This document shows, one piece after another, positions 32,794 through 43,934 of a stretch of DNA of 64,000 nucleotides. Made by a program: the position numbers and the translations under genes. The stretch is taken from positions 37,150,116 to 37,214,115 of the forward strand of contig CM055110.1 of assembly GCA_029204225.1 (NCBI GenBank), given 5' to 3'. The first letter of the stretch is position 1. Each line of letters opens with the position of its first letter. This stretch comes from Diphasiastrum complanatum (Eukaryota > Streptophyta > Lycopodiopsida > Lycopodiales > Lycopodiaceae). Under the pieces are notes generated by a model, which worked only from the letters and a program-made list of their open reading frames with translations, was not told the origin of the DNA and ran no database searches.

Positions 32794-34009
32794 TTAATAT
32801 ACAAATTCATGGATTTCACATACCGATTTTCCATCCAATATAAAGTTGAAATATTCGGGGATATCTTGCTGTAAAAGTGTCAGTTCCGTTCTAATGTAGA
32901 GTAAGGTCCAGTCTTGCTCAACCTCAATAGTAGTAAGTAAATCCCCATTTGCCATGATATCAATGTCTATACGATCAATGTGTCCAATGTTGTCTAGATC
33001 TTGATCTAATGGGGCCCAAGTACCATTGTGTTCTTTCCATCTCTGATAATGAAACACCATACTAAGCAATTGCTTTTTTTTACTGTATCTAAATGATATG
33101 GATGAATGTTTGATTCTACAAGAAATATCTGTAGTGGATCTTATATCCCAACCTTTGTCCATGAATTTGAATAAAAAATCATCTGAAAGATTTTTGCAAA
33201 CAAACAATGTGGGAGTTCGATGCACTTCTGTGTTTGAAAAAGAGCTAACAAACAATGACATTGGAACGAACCAACTTAAGTGCAAATTTCTTGATCCTGT
33301 AATAGTTTTGAGTGACTTTTGTACATCATTATATAGCTTGGAACGAAAGCATTTTATTATATTGTCGTTGACTGCAATCCACCACACGTTATCTTGAATA
33401 TTAGGTAGAGGTATATACTCTAGTTTTCTCATTCCTCCATTTGTGTCTGGAATATACATAGCATCATAAAAAAATATTCCAAAATCTGCAAGTTCTTTTG
33501 TCATTCGTCCTCTGTATTGCAATTTGCCATTCTGAATGGATGACATCTATAATACCAGAAAGAGATGCCACAAGTTCCCATTCATGTATATTTGAAGGAT
33601 ATAGATCTGCAATACAAAATCATAATAAGCTCCAATTCATAAATACAATTACGTTTTAAAAATGACAAGCAATCCAAAAAATTAAGATACTTACAATTAC
33701 ACTTTTCAAAATCATGTGGATTTACAACCTCCACATTAAGTTCTGAATGCATATAAACATGTTGAATAAGCACCTCTAAAATGGTTTGTCCTCCTGGAGA
33801 AACTTTGAAATCAATAATCCGCCCTTTCCAATAAGATCTATATGTATACTTGGCCTTTTTCTTTTGGAAAAAAGCCCTCTCGCCGATGGATGCATCAGTA
33901 CCCAAGAAGCCTTATGATATTCACGAGCAATCCATGTGCCATCGTCTTCCCTCTCATTATAAAAAATTGCAGAGCATATCAAGGATCTCGGTCTCCTTCT
34001 CATCGCCAT
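32794..34009 (-). pseudogene. Gene Y, copy 1 (unknown, possibly BAH-like N-terminal domain), two exons
   Basis: Exon 1 begins M-A-M-R-R-R-P-R-S at 34009 and has one frameshift in a T-run near 33870, then T-Y-R-S-Y-W-K-G-R-I-I-D-F and I-L-E-V-L-I-Q-H-V-Y-M-H-S-E. An 88-bp intron (33607-33694, GTAAGTAT...TTGCAG) splits the codon after C-N in phase 1. Exon 2 opens Y-L-Y-P-S, has a second frameshift near 33550, then G-K-L-Q-Y-R-G-R, L-H-L-S-W-F, V-H-R-T-P-T-L-F-V-C-K and H-Y-Q-R-W-K to 32794. The copies match throughout. The W-K-x-R-I-x-[DE]-F...V-Y-x-H-S-E pattern is reminiscent of BAH domains, which read histones; this is a weak, by-eye suggestion. Otherwise unrecognised. Confidence 0.7.
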
Positions 34010-34062
34010 AGTTTGAAGAGTTCACGTTTGAACTCGTCAATATGAGAGTCCAGAGTATAATA

Positions 34063-34071
34063 GGCGCCAAA
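34063..34071 (-). promoter_or_regulatory. E2F-like site upstream of gene Y copy 1
   Basis: TTTGGCGCC on the minus strand, 54 bases upstream of the Y start. It matches the E2F consensus used by S-phase genes. The same string stands just upstream of Y copy 2 (60048-60056). Confidence 0.45.
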
Positions 34072-34341
34072 CCTATTTGTGAGTCCCAAGATCATTTTAA
34101 CTTGAGGCTAAGCCAAGCAGTTTAGTCAACCAGTCGTCGCGCACGCCAGCCAATAGTATGCTTCCAATCTACCGGACCGGAAATTCAAATTTGCCCAAAT
34201 ATGAATTGTGTTTTCCGGGTCAAGCGAGTTATGTCACATAGAAGCCACTATGTCAAGAACCGATTGGGCCACATGGACATAAACAGAGAGGGAAAAAAAA
34301 ACAACTCGTAACAAATGGCCCTTCTAAGTTTGAGAACTCCT

Positions 34342-34479
<138 letters not shown>

Positions 34480-34499
34480 TGTCTTTTCTCTTTAGTACA

Positions 34500-34970
34500 G
34501 TTTCGGCCATGAATTAGTATTGCTAAGTTTCAATATGATTCTGCAACACGTCAGTATGGTTCAACATGGTTAGTATGATTTTGTAGCACGCCAATATGGT
34601 TCTTTATGGTTTCAGTTCAGTTTGTTGTGATCTCAAATGGAGAGAGAGAGAGGGGAGGAGGGGGGTAGGGGCATGTGTCTTATCTCTTCTGTATAGTTTC
34701 AACCATGATTCAATATGGTTTAGTACGATTCCGTATAGTGCAATATGGTTCAACATGGTTCAGTATGGTTCCTTGTGGTTTCTATTCAGTTTGTTGAGAG
34801 AGAGAGAGAGAGATAAACGTGTTGTTTCTCTACAATATGGTCAAAACAATGATTCAATATGGTTCAGTACGATTCAGTATGGTTCAATATGGTGCACCAT
34901 GATTCAATATAGTTCCTTGTGGCTTCTATTCAGTTTGTTGTCATCTCAGATGGGGAGAGAGATTAACGAC
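34500..34970 (+). repeat. Degenerate (CAATATGGTT)n minisatellite with GA blocks
   Basis: Repeated TTCA(G/A)TATGGTT units of about 10-11 bp, for example near 34550, 34700-34770 and 34850-34910. They alternate with copies of TTTCTATTCAGTTTGTTG and short GAGAGAGA runs, giving larger units of about 150 bp. The open frame here follows from the repeat. Confidence 0.7.
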
Positions 34971-34975
34971 ACATA

Positions 34976-36580
34976 GCTCCTCTTGCCAAAGCAAGACCAA
35001 ACTTTTTGAAACCTTTATTCATAACCCAACAAGGTAAAACGTACCTAAAAGCATATAGTACTTCAAAGAAAAGCACCGTAAAACATTCCACCACACAAAA
35101 CCACACAAGTTAGCACAGTGAGGAAGACAGGTTTCAACGCTGAATGTCAGTTGTTATCCATGTCCAAAATAAGTTTAACAGCTTAACAGCTTAAAATATT
35201 TTTTGAAAAAAGTTAGTCCAACCTTCCCTACGTAAAACGTGAAAAATAGCGATAGGCTTTCCTATATCCTTACCGTATCAGGGCCTTCTGCCATTCTGAT
35301 CAATTTTATGGTACTAATTCGTACCAAAAAATAAAAAAAAGTTACATAAGGCATATGTGTTTGAGAAATAATTGTGCTATATAGGTTGCAATTAGCAAAC
35401 GAGAGATAGCATGGATCAGTAATCAGATAAGGGAGAAATTATTTGTGATACCACTACTTGAACCCATAATAGGTAAAGTACCATATTCGAAACCCTTGAG
35501 CATATCCATGCTTTTCAAGAGTACGCCAGCTACCACCCTGTTTTATTAGTTTTTAATATCGATCATGTCTTATGAACTTACCACAATACCTGTGTTTATT
35601 TATATTTAGCCAAGTATCTTACTCTTAGCATTTGCAATAGGATCAGGGAAAATCCATGTCGTTCCAATCCCTACAAGTGCGGTCATCCCTTGCACAATTC
35701 CATGTGGCTTAAGGGTGCATAGGTTCTCAATACTTGTATTATATGTTATAACCTTTACACACAACTGTTTACGGGAGACGTTTTCTTTGAAGAGCAATAT
35801 AAAGCGATTTCGAGTCTATTTATTGCATGGATTCCCAACAGTGATGGCGTTAAAAATAATGCTATCTAGCATTCTTATCTAAAACCAGATTGTTAATAAT
35901 CATGAGTAAAGCAAGCTTATACTAACAAATATGCTATCTTTTAGTCTATTCAAGAGAAAGCTTGCCAAGTATATACCTGTGTGATAATGCACCTCGAATC
36001 CAAAGAGCAAATCGATGAGCAATTCTGTAGTCTTAGTAACTGTTGAGAATGAAGAGACATAACATTGTTCATATCTTTCTTTTCAAAGTATGACAAAGTG
36101 AAAGCAAGAGATAAGTAAGTGTGTGCTTATGTTTCTGTAGCCCACTGTCTACCAGCAATGGTGCACCAATATTCGTCAAGAAGACGATCAATATAATGTA
36201 TCGCAATGCCTTCAACGCTGTCCACACAATGATAGAGGTGAGAGCATTGATTACTATATGTGTCAATAGTGTATGTAATCAAATTATCAATGAGAGACAA
36301 GCTCATCGTTGTTCCAGCGAAGGCCCTTATGGTTTTAGAAGCCATGCTGACTACCTTTATCATAGCTTCTGTCCGTATAAAGCAGATGCCTCAAGCATGA
36401 TCTTGTTCGTTGAATATGATAGGGCATATCCTAACCATTGAAAATGGAGGCAAAGCCCATTGAGAAGTTTTTAGATATGTTCGAGACACAAACAACCAGT
36501 ATACCTCTATGTTGCAAGGTATCCAAGATCAAATGACCGTGATGAGAGACAAGATATCTACTTTCCTCTAAAGCACATGT
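34976..36580. other. Intergenic, nothing recognised
   Basis: AT-rich sequence without supported genes. Short frames at 35606-35797 and 36121-36441 show no family resemblance or codon pattern. Confidence 0.4.
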
Positions 36581-36582
36581 TT

Positions 36583-36753
36583 TTTAGAGTTTTGTCAAGT
36601 TTAAGATTTTTGTTGAGAAGTATCATGATCACAAGATATAATAATGGTGGAGAATATATCTCCAATGAATATGAAGATTATTGTAATCAAGAAGGGATAA
36701 AGAAGGAGCTATCTTGTCCCTACACCCCTCAACAAAATGGTATACATGAATGA
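36583..36753 (+). pseudogene. Copia integrase fragment
   Basis: Reads N-N-G-G-E-Y-I-S-N-E-Y-E-D-Y-C, then E-G-I-K-K-E-L-S-C-P-Y-T-P-Q-Q-N-G. This is the integrase core with the catalytic Asp of the second block changed (R-Y-N-N-G-G-E). It resembles copia C and ends at the border of an inverted LTR. Confidence 0.75.
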
Positions 36754-36754
36754 C

Positions 36755-37083
36755 TCAGATCTGAGAATTTAGGGCTTCCCCTGATCCAACCAAGACCTAA
36801 CCCTAATGTTTAACTTATTAGGTCATAAGATCCACCCTAACTGGGGGTCAAGATCTTGAGATCCAAAACAATGTAAAAACTGCTATTTTTAGCTCCTAGA
36901 ATCTCTCTAGCCTATCTATGCATAATTTGGCCTCATTCCAAAGGTGCCATTCCAAAGCTAGATAAGGGATATGACTTAGAAAAGAGTATTCTATGCCTTT
37001 GGCATGTGTGACATCCCACAACATGGCCTCAATTCAATTTACAAGTGGAAAAATCAAACTAGCTTGTGTAATTTTAACAGGCT
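36755..37083 (-). repeat. Truncated copia LTR (copia C family)
   Basis: On the minus strand it starts TGTTAAAATTACACAAGCTA at 37083. It is alignable by eye to the copia C LTR (TCACAC-TGCCAAA, TTTGGAATGAG, CAAATTATGC, ATAGGAGCTA), and stops after about 330 bp. Confidence 0.65.
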
Positions 37084-37262
37084 ATCCAAGGCAATATCTT
37101 CCCTTTTAAAGGTCTTGTCCTTAAATACAAGGCAAGTACTTAGGAGATATATTCTCGAAAAATGACTTAGGCCTCTTCATGATTGATATTTATCCAGCTC
37201 ATATCTGCATTTTCGAGTGTATCATGCCATATTTAGGTTGATATTCAATATTTAACAATTTG
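37084..37262 (-). repeat. Gypsy A-type LTR fragment
   Basis: Minus strand TTGAATATCAACCTAAATATGGCATGATA... to CCTTGGATAGCC matches the first 200 bp of the gypsy A/B LTR. The gypsy LTR normally continues CTTTACTAGGTC but is interrupted at 37083/37084 by the copia LTR, so copia inserted into gypsy here. Confidence 0.7.
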
Positions 37263-39727
37263 TTAGCCGATATTTTTGCATGGAAAATTGAGCTAATATT
37301 GAAGCTTAAGTTCGCAATAACTAAAAAAACCGGCATGTAAAAGCCGGTTATTAGAGAAAAATTGGCACAAGTTTGCCTTAGAACTGGGTCCCAGCCCGAC
37401 CTAAAGTGGCTAGACACAGTTTAAAAGTAAGAAAGTGACTTTCGAAAAAATGGTCAAAAATATTTTGTGGTCAATTTTTGTAAAGACCGAGCCAAGAATG
37501 CCGGTCCACCTAGAATTGGGTCCTAGCCCACCCTAAATGAGGCTAGAGAAAAGTTTGCGGCCTTAGAAATGGCCTGTGATAAAGTTTTATGACTTTTTGG
37601 CCAATTGTAAAAATAGCCAGCATAGCCGTGCTAAAATCCTACCATGTACAGAGTTGGTTTTACTAATATATGGTTGCCTAGTGCATTTTCAAGGAAACCG
37701 TGCTGTCGTGGGAGCCCTAGTCATGAATGCCGAAAAAATCAACTTCAGTCAAAGAGCCATCAAAGAAAAATATGTATCGGCCGGCGGGCCGTACCTGCTA
37801 CAAAGAAAAGAAAAATCAAATGAAGGGCTAAAAGAAACAAAGGACCAAGGACCAAGGAAATGGAGGGCACCTTAGGTGGAATACTTAGGTGGAGTAGGGG
37901 CTTGACAAAAGTCCTCACCCACCTTTTGGATAATAAATGTAAACAAGACTTCAGGACCTGGAGGGCCTTAAAGATATTTTCTCTAGCTTTTGACTAAGAG
38001 AGCATCTTGGCTAGTTTTTGAAGGGGGCCTTAAATGGTAGGGCATGAAAATTGGCAGAGCCTCATTTTGAAGGGGGACACTTGGGATTTACTATAAAAGG
38101 AGGCCCCTTTGGATGATAGTTGGATAATAATGTGATAGTGAGTTGATAGTTGGATAGTGAAAAGTTTGAGAGTTGGGTGTTCAAAGTACTTGCTTGCATT
38201 GTGTTGGTGGTTTTGAGGTTAGTTTCATTATGATGTTATGAATGCTAGCATGCAATTATGGTTTTTGTGTATGGTGAGAGTTGAGAGGCCAATGTAGTTT
38301 GATGTTGAGTGTTGCAATATAGTGAGATGAGTTGATAATTTTGGAAGAGTTGATAATTTTGAGTATGAGTAGTTTTGGATCCTGGTTGTCTTTGAGGAGG
38401 GAGTTGATATTAGTGGATTTGGTGGTTTTCATTTTTGAGAGCATGCTTGGTTGAGAGAGGTTGTTTTGGTATTACTTCTTGTGAGTGAGGTTGTCATGAA
38501 GATCTCATACTCTTTGATGCTTATAGATGTCTACTATTTCTTTATCATAGGATGAAGTCCCTTGTTTATGAGTGCCATACTCTTTCATCTTATGTTAGGA
38601 ACCATCAACTTCACGATTGAGAGAGAATCCTAAGTGTTGGAGAGCCATTCTATTGTTGAGAGGGTCTCGAAAAGTAAGTTCATGAGAGAACTCCAGGCAT
38701 TATGGTATAACAACTCCTTAATTTAGAGCTAGAGATTCATGGATGCTCATGTTGGAGGCACACCCATCTTTTATTTCATTACTATTAAGAGGAGTGGGAA
38801 GCATGAGCCATGTGTGTGTAGATCGTATTTCTGAGGCAATACCCATCGGCTGCATCTACCTGAACTGAGCGCACTCTCCCAGTCAATCAAGAGCAAATCT
38901 GCAGTGGCTAGCAGGGGCATTTATGTTGCTAACCCACAGTACATTTTCGTGGCTAGTCACTCGCACTTTAAGGATCTTACAACGAATTCCCATGGCAACA
39001 AACGCTGTTTTTACGAGGCAGAAGTCGAGTGCTGGTTTGTTGAGCATTAAGTTGCTGATTTCTATTGAAAACAATCAATGTATTGTACAAAATTCAATAG
39101 CACCTCCAGTCGACAAACAATAGCATTTATGAGGTAGTATACCTGACCAAATAGTCATCTTTTTGAAGCAATCTACAACGCATTTCTAGCATCTTAATCA
39201 GTCAACTCTCAATGCTGGAAACGGTTGTATGAAGCAACCTCCATTGCCAATAGATTGCATCTTCAGAGGGCAATACCGGTTGCTGTGAATCACACCAGAG
39301 ATCACTGCCAAATCGCATTTATGAAGGCAAATTCTCTGCTATTTGCGTGGGAGCCGTTTCTGCCTTGCATGTCCATCGTTGCCTGTCCATCGCTGACAGA
39401 GTGATAGATCTCCGAGAATTTTATTGCCAAAGAGAAGCGTTTCCGCCCTGCCACAATCTCGCTGCACCTGTTGCCTATCTGTCTGCAAACTGGGGTATGT
39501 ACAATGACTTGTGACAACATTATGCAAATGTCATTTCTCTGGATCTCGCCGTCTACTCAACCACCTGCGCGGCAAAGCTACTTGCAAATAGCAAAAATAT
39601 TGTGATTGAAGAAGTGAACCGGTATTCATGACTAATGGCTTGTGAGGCATTCCGGCTTTCCTCCCACCCACACTTGAGTGAGGTAACATATTCACTTCAC
39701 GTTTTCCAGTTATGCAAATGCCATTTT
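37263..39727. other. Intergenic, LTR-like promoter region and unique DNA
   Basis: Two diverged copies of a block TTAGAACTGGGTCCCAGCCC / CTAGAATTGGGTCCTAGCCC lie about 130 bp apart (37380 and 37511). TATAAAAGG at about 38093, followed by GATAGT-rich sequence, looks like an LTR promoter. No genes are supported from 38600 to 39727. Confidence 0.35.
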
Positions 39728-40050
39728 TGTATGGGACCAATGGGGTTGGCTCAATTGGTTAGCTTGACATCCAAAGTTTCTTTGGTCTCAGGTTCGAGTC
39801 TCCCCTTGGAAACCAAGAAACATTTTTGTATGGGAGCCCAACGGGGTTGGCTCAGTTGGTTAGCTTGACATCCAAAGTTTCTTTGGTCTCAGGTTCGAGC
39901 CTTCCCTTAAAAACCAAGAAGCATTTTTGTATGGGATGTTACCCAAGGGAGTTGGCTCAATTGGTTAGCTTGACATCCAAAGTTTCTTTGGTCTCAAGTT
40001 AGAGCCTTCCCTTGGAAACCAAGAAGCATTTTTGTATGGGATGTTGCATC
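39728..40050 (+). repeat. Tandem tRNA-like (SINE-head) repeats, three units
   Basis: Units start at 39728, 39827 and 39928, with a partial one at 40033 (periods 99, 101 and 105 bp). Each holds an A-box-like TGGCTCAATTGGTTAGC and a B-box-like GGTTCGAGTCT (second unit GGTTCGAGCCT, third degenerate). Between them is an inverted pair CCAAAGTTTCTTTGG. The spacing fits RNA polymerase III internal promoters. The acceptor stem is poor, so this is a tRNA-related SINE head rather than a working tRNA. Confidence 0.65.
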
Positions 40051-40052
40051 CT

Positions 40053-40880
40053 ATGCTTAGTCTCATTCCGTCTTTGCTATTTTTAATGCTAAACGAATGG
40101 TTCTTATGTCACATCATGGAATCATCCATTGTATCGTGATAAGATAACTAAAGCATTGAATACTCACAAGGGATACGTAGGTTGCTTGTCATATGATCAT
40201 CAAGTTCTATAAGCTAACTAGTTTGAAGCATCCTTAGTTAATTGTATGAAACTGTCAAAGTTATAAATGGAATTCGGGTTTATTATTTTTGGGCCACAGT
40301 GCACGTGAACTATTTAACCCACCCTCTTTGAAACACAAGAGTGGGCAGCTTACCAAACGTGGCCGAAATACGCCACCTTGGTTAAGTGTTGCACTAGTCA
40401 CACCCGTCGTCGGAAATGCCTAGCGAAATACCTAGGCCCGACGATCGGCGTAATACCGTCACTTATCAAACAAGGCGGTGTGTATAACTTGCACCCCACG
40501 AGCACATCATAGGCAGTAAATCGGTTTCAAGCCCATGTAGTATTTTTTACTAGTTGCAAGCTGAATTCAATGGGGAGAAAGATATTAGTGAGATCCTAGC
40601 ACGAATTAGCAATCGGAAGCTTTTACGGGACCGTGACCCTAGAAAGCTCATGGATCATTGCATCGAAAGTAATAGAACCCCCTCCTTACAGTCATACTTC
40701 TGAGAGCCTGGAAAACTCTCATTGGCTCGGGAGCACGGGCTAACAGAGGAAGCCCCCAGGATTGGATGTGGCAGGACCTCCGTTACTCACGTAGGACATA
40801 ACCAGCATCAGTACTGTTGCCCCTTGATTTTTTTAGGACTTTTTGGCTGGACCAATCCCCCGCCAAAAAAGGCCCTAACA
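40053..40880. other. Intergenic
   Basis: Moderately GC-rich blocks (CCTAGGCCCGACGATCGGCG near 40430 and others) without coding or RNA-gene signatures that I could identify. Confidence 0.35.
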
Positions 40881-41206
40881 CAATTTCGTGGCATCACATA
40901 TCCCCTTCCTCAAATGTGAAACGTCCTCGTGAACATATAATTTTTATTTCGAGGATCATTCTTGAAACATTCTGCTCTTCATATTTTCGTTAAGGCGAAA
41001 GATATTTTTTCATATGCTCCTCCTTTAGATTTTTCATTGACTTAGAGAATATGTGCCTTTTCTATTTCTTTAAATAGGTTGATTTAATTTGATCTTTGAA
41101 TTATTGATGATAATTGGAATCAAACTTCAAAACAGCTTCAAAACTTCAAAGATCTAGATTCAGCATCACATAGAAACATCACCACGACATAGGCAAGAAT
41201 GAATAT

Positions 41207-43015
41207 TCATGAAGGATTCAATTCTTCATGTAGTTTTTGAGCTAACTTCAAATTTTGTTGAGCCTCAATCAACATCAAGTCTTCTTTTAATTTCGTATAA
41301 CGGCCAACTGGTAGGTTGCCGAATTCTTCCAACTTAACCGAGAGCAAGGTTCTATCAAACAGTTCCTGAGTTATCCGAATCACTACGAAGTGTGATTTTT
41401 TTACAATAGCGAGCTGAAAATCTTATAAAAGAATTTTTAACATAAGAATTTTTAACGAAAAACAATGTCTTTGCCGCAAAAGTTCCAAACTGCCAAAATG
41501 AATATGTACAAAATTGCTTATAACGAAGTGACTTCTTTTGATCTTGCAGATTGTGTCGAATCTCTGCAAAGTAATCAGCAAGGTTTCGCTCCCAATCCAC
41601 ATAAAGACTGAAAAGTTCTGGGTAGGCCATATTTACATTGATCAGCAAACCTGCATCATCAAAGGCGCCTAAATCCGCAACAACTTTTGGTTTGTACAAT
41701 TGGAACTGCGACTTTTGCTTCCAAAATTGTCGCTTGTTGTCTTCATTTCGCAAAAATTGAAATTCTTTAATTCAAATATATTCAAGAGCATACATAGCAG
41801 AAGAGCCGATGTATAACTCAGCTGAACCGAAAGGCACGACTTGGAATTTCCCCTTAATTATGCCCCAGCATAGACATCCTTTCTGCTCGATAGATAACTG
41901 GGCCATAACCAAAGAAAGTCGTCCTTTTCCCATGGTTGCTTCCACTCGTCGAAGGCGATGCCTACTGTGCTTGGTATCATCATATAATCCACACGCCATT
42001 GTAATTCAATGTTAAATGCTTGTGGACGCCACTTCCAGAATCGTGCAACAAATGCATGGAATCTTTCAGCACATACCTTCGACTCATTCCGACGTGGTTG
42101 TTTTGCCTAAGTTGTTGTTGTTGCCAAATCCTGAGTTTGCAACTCAACAGCTAACTTCTGGTCTTCCAACTGCTGCGTGAGATCTGACAACTCCTATTCG
42201 AGCTTGTCTATTTTTTGCTACTGCCTCCAAATACTCTGGATGGTCAGTGACTCCTGAGCAGGCAAGCACAGCTTGAATTTGTTGCGTCAAATCATCAATG
42301 AGGAGCAAGGCCTGGAGGTATTCTTCGTGTGAGTCGGGCCCGCTGCAAGTGTGGGTAGCTTCACTAGACAGCTCCTTCAACTCAACCAACTCTTCCTCGA
42401 CAATTGCCTTTGCATCCTCGAGCGGTTGTAGGAACTCGACTCAAAAAATTTTGAGCATCTGGCCTTGGAGCTGGTTCAGTTTTGAGAGGTCTATGGTGAT
42501 GGAGCCGGCATTGCTACACAGGGAAAGTGCAGTTTCTGCCTTTATTCATGTCGCTTGCTCCTCCTGGAAATGTTTCTGGAGAGCGACATTGTGCTTATTG
42601 GCATCCAACAGTTGTCATTTTAAAGAATCAATATTAGACTGATAGTTTTCAAACTTGGCCTCAATCGCCTTATTGAGTTTCTTCAAAGAATCAGCCTTGT
42701 TGATTGCATTCTGAAGCTGTGTTTCGAGGGAACAATTTTGTTCAATCAGAGTGCTATCTGATTCGAGCAAATCAATCTTCTCGTAAGATTCCTTAAGGGA
42801 GTCTATGAATTTCCTCTCTGAATTAACGAACTCCACGGTCATCTTATGGTGATACTTGTCAAACTCATGAATTTCAGTCACCAAATTCTTGGCTTTCTCT
42901 GACATGGCGTGGAACCATTTGGGCTGGTTATCTGGTTCATCCTCTTGAACGTCCTCTGCCCCAATATCACCTAATGGTGTTGCTCGACCGCTGCCTGAAG
43001 TGTTGGACTAAGTGG
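41207..43015 (-). pseudogene. Gypsy B accessory protein (coiled coil plus C-terminal domain)
   Basis: Begins in an acidic segment (E-D-E-P-D-N-Q-P-K-W) and continues with S-E-K-A-K-N-L-V-T-E-I, closely matching gypsy A 11818 onward, through the coiled coil. After a few stops comes the C-terminal part with W-K-W-R-P-Q-A-F-N, C-L-C-W-G-I-I-K-G-K-F and V-N-M-A-Y-P-E-L-F-S-L-Y-V-D-W-E-R-N-L. The end extends past the gypsy A copy, finishing L-A-Q-K-L-H-E-E-L-N-P-S and a TGA at 41207. Conservation of this region in two diverged elements suggests it was once under selection. Function unknown. Confidence 0.65.
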
Positions 43016-43760
43016 CATCGTCGTCCGAAGTGCTTGAATTGTCGTTTATTTCTTTTATCTCTTTTATCAACTTTTGATTCTGATGAATCACTGTCTTCGG
43101 ATCCGAGCTTGAAGAACTGGTACTTGAGTCAGAATCTGAATCATCCTCGCTATCACTAGAATCAGTTTTAGACTTACGAGATCTTTTAGTTGAGCGTCGC
43201 TTTCGTGCTAGTTTCGAGGTTTTGAAGTTTTCAGCACTAGCTATTACTGCTACTGAGTCATGTCCCCTTGTCTGCAATACCGATCAATCTTTGGTGGTAA
43301 ACCACCAAAAACCATTCGATCTGCATATCAACGGGATATACACCGGTTAGTTTTCCTATAAGATTCTTAACCTTTTGTGTATATTTTCAAAGAGATTCTT
43401 TAGTCTTCTTCTGAACATTAATCAGACGTCCGAGAATTCTGGATTTATAACTGATTTCTCTGAACTGGTTCAGAAATGCATCTTTTAGTAGTAACCAGGT
43501 TCCTACACGGCCTGGTTCAACTTTACTGTACCATATGCGTGCCTGCTTTCTCAGCAGACCCAAAAAAATTCATAGTTTGTCTACGTCAGTTCCTTCATTA
43601 TTCGCATTAACGATTGACTCAAATTGCGAGACATAGTTATCTGCATCATTTGAAGTAGTCCCTTTAAAATAATCGTACTTAATATTTGAGATAGAAGTGA
43701 AATGTGCAGCAGGACCCTCCATACTGAAGCTAATTAGGAGTTCTAGTAACTGCGCAGTGA
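43016..43760 (-). pseudogene. Gypsy B gag
   Basis: Homologous to gypsy A gag: the start region (about 43725) codes for the M-E-G-P-A segment. Y-F-K-G-T-T-S-N-D-A-D-N-Y and A-R-I-W-Y-S follow, and then L-A-R-K-R-R-S-T-K-R-S-R-K-S-K and a Ser/Asp-rich acidic run at 43016-43277. Frame breaks are present. Zinc knuckles and everything after are missing because the frame runs straight into accessory-gene sequence at about 43016. Confidence 0.7.
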
Positions 43761-43911
43761 TCTCGTCGAGATTTCTTCGACTCGCACTCTCACTCTGTCT
43801 TCGTAAAGATTCCTCTCTAAGCTTACGATATTGTTCTAATCAGGATTCTCTATAGGATATACACTAATAATGAGATGGATTTGTCAGATTTCTTATAACT
43901 TTCCTAAGCTA

Positions 43912-43929
43912 TCCCCGACAACGGCGCCA
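43912..43929 (-). other. Primer-binding site, tRNA-Asp type (gypsy B)
   Basis: Minus strand TGGCGCCGTTGTCGGGGA: complementary to the tRNA-Asp 3' end with one mismatch at a different position from gypsy A. Confidence 0.85.
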
Positions 43930-43934
43930 AAAAT

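Noticed and set aside
39728-40050. Functional tRNA genes
   Set aside because: A- and B-box-like strings are present, but acceptor stems do not pair well and no clean cloverleaf can be drawn; treated as SINE-like.
40400-40760. Possible 5S rRNA or other structural RNA
   Set aside because: Some GC-rich blocks looked rRNA-like, but no 5S internal promoter order or matching ends were found.
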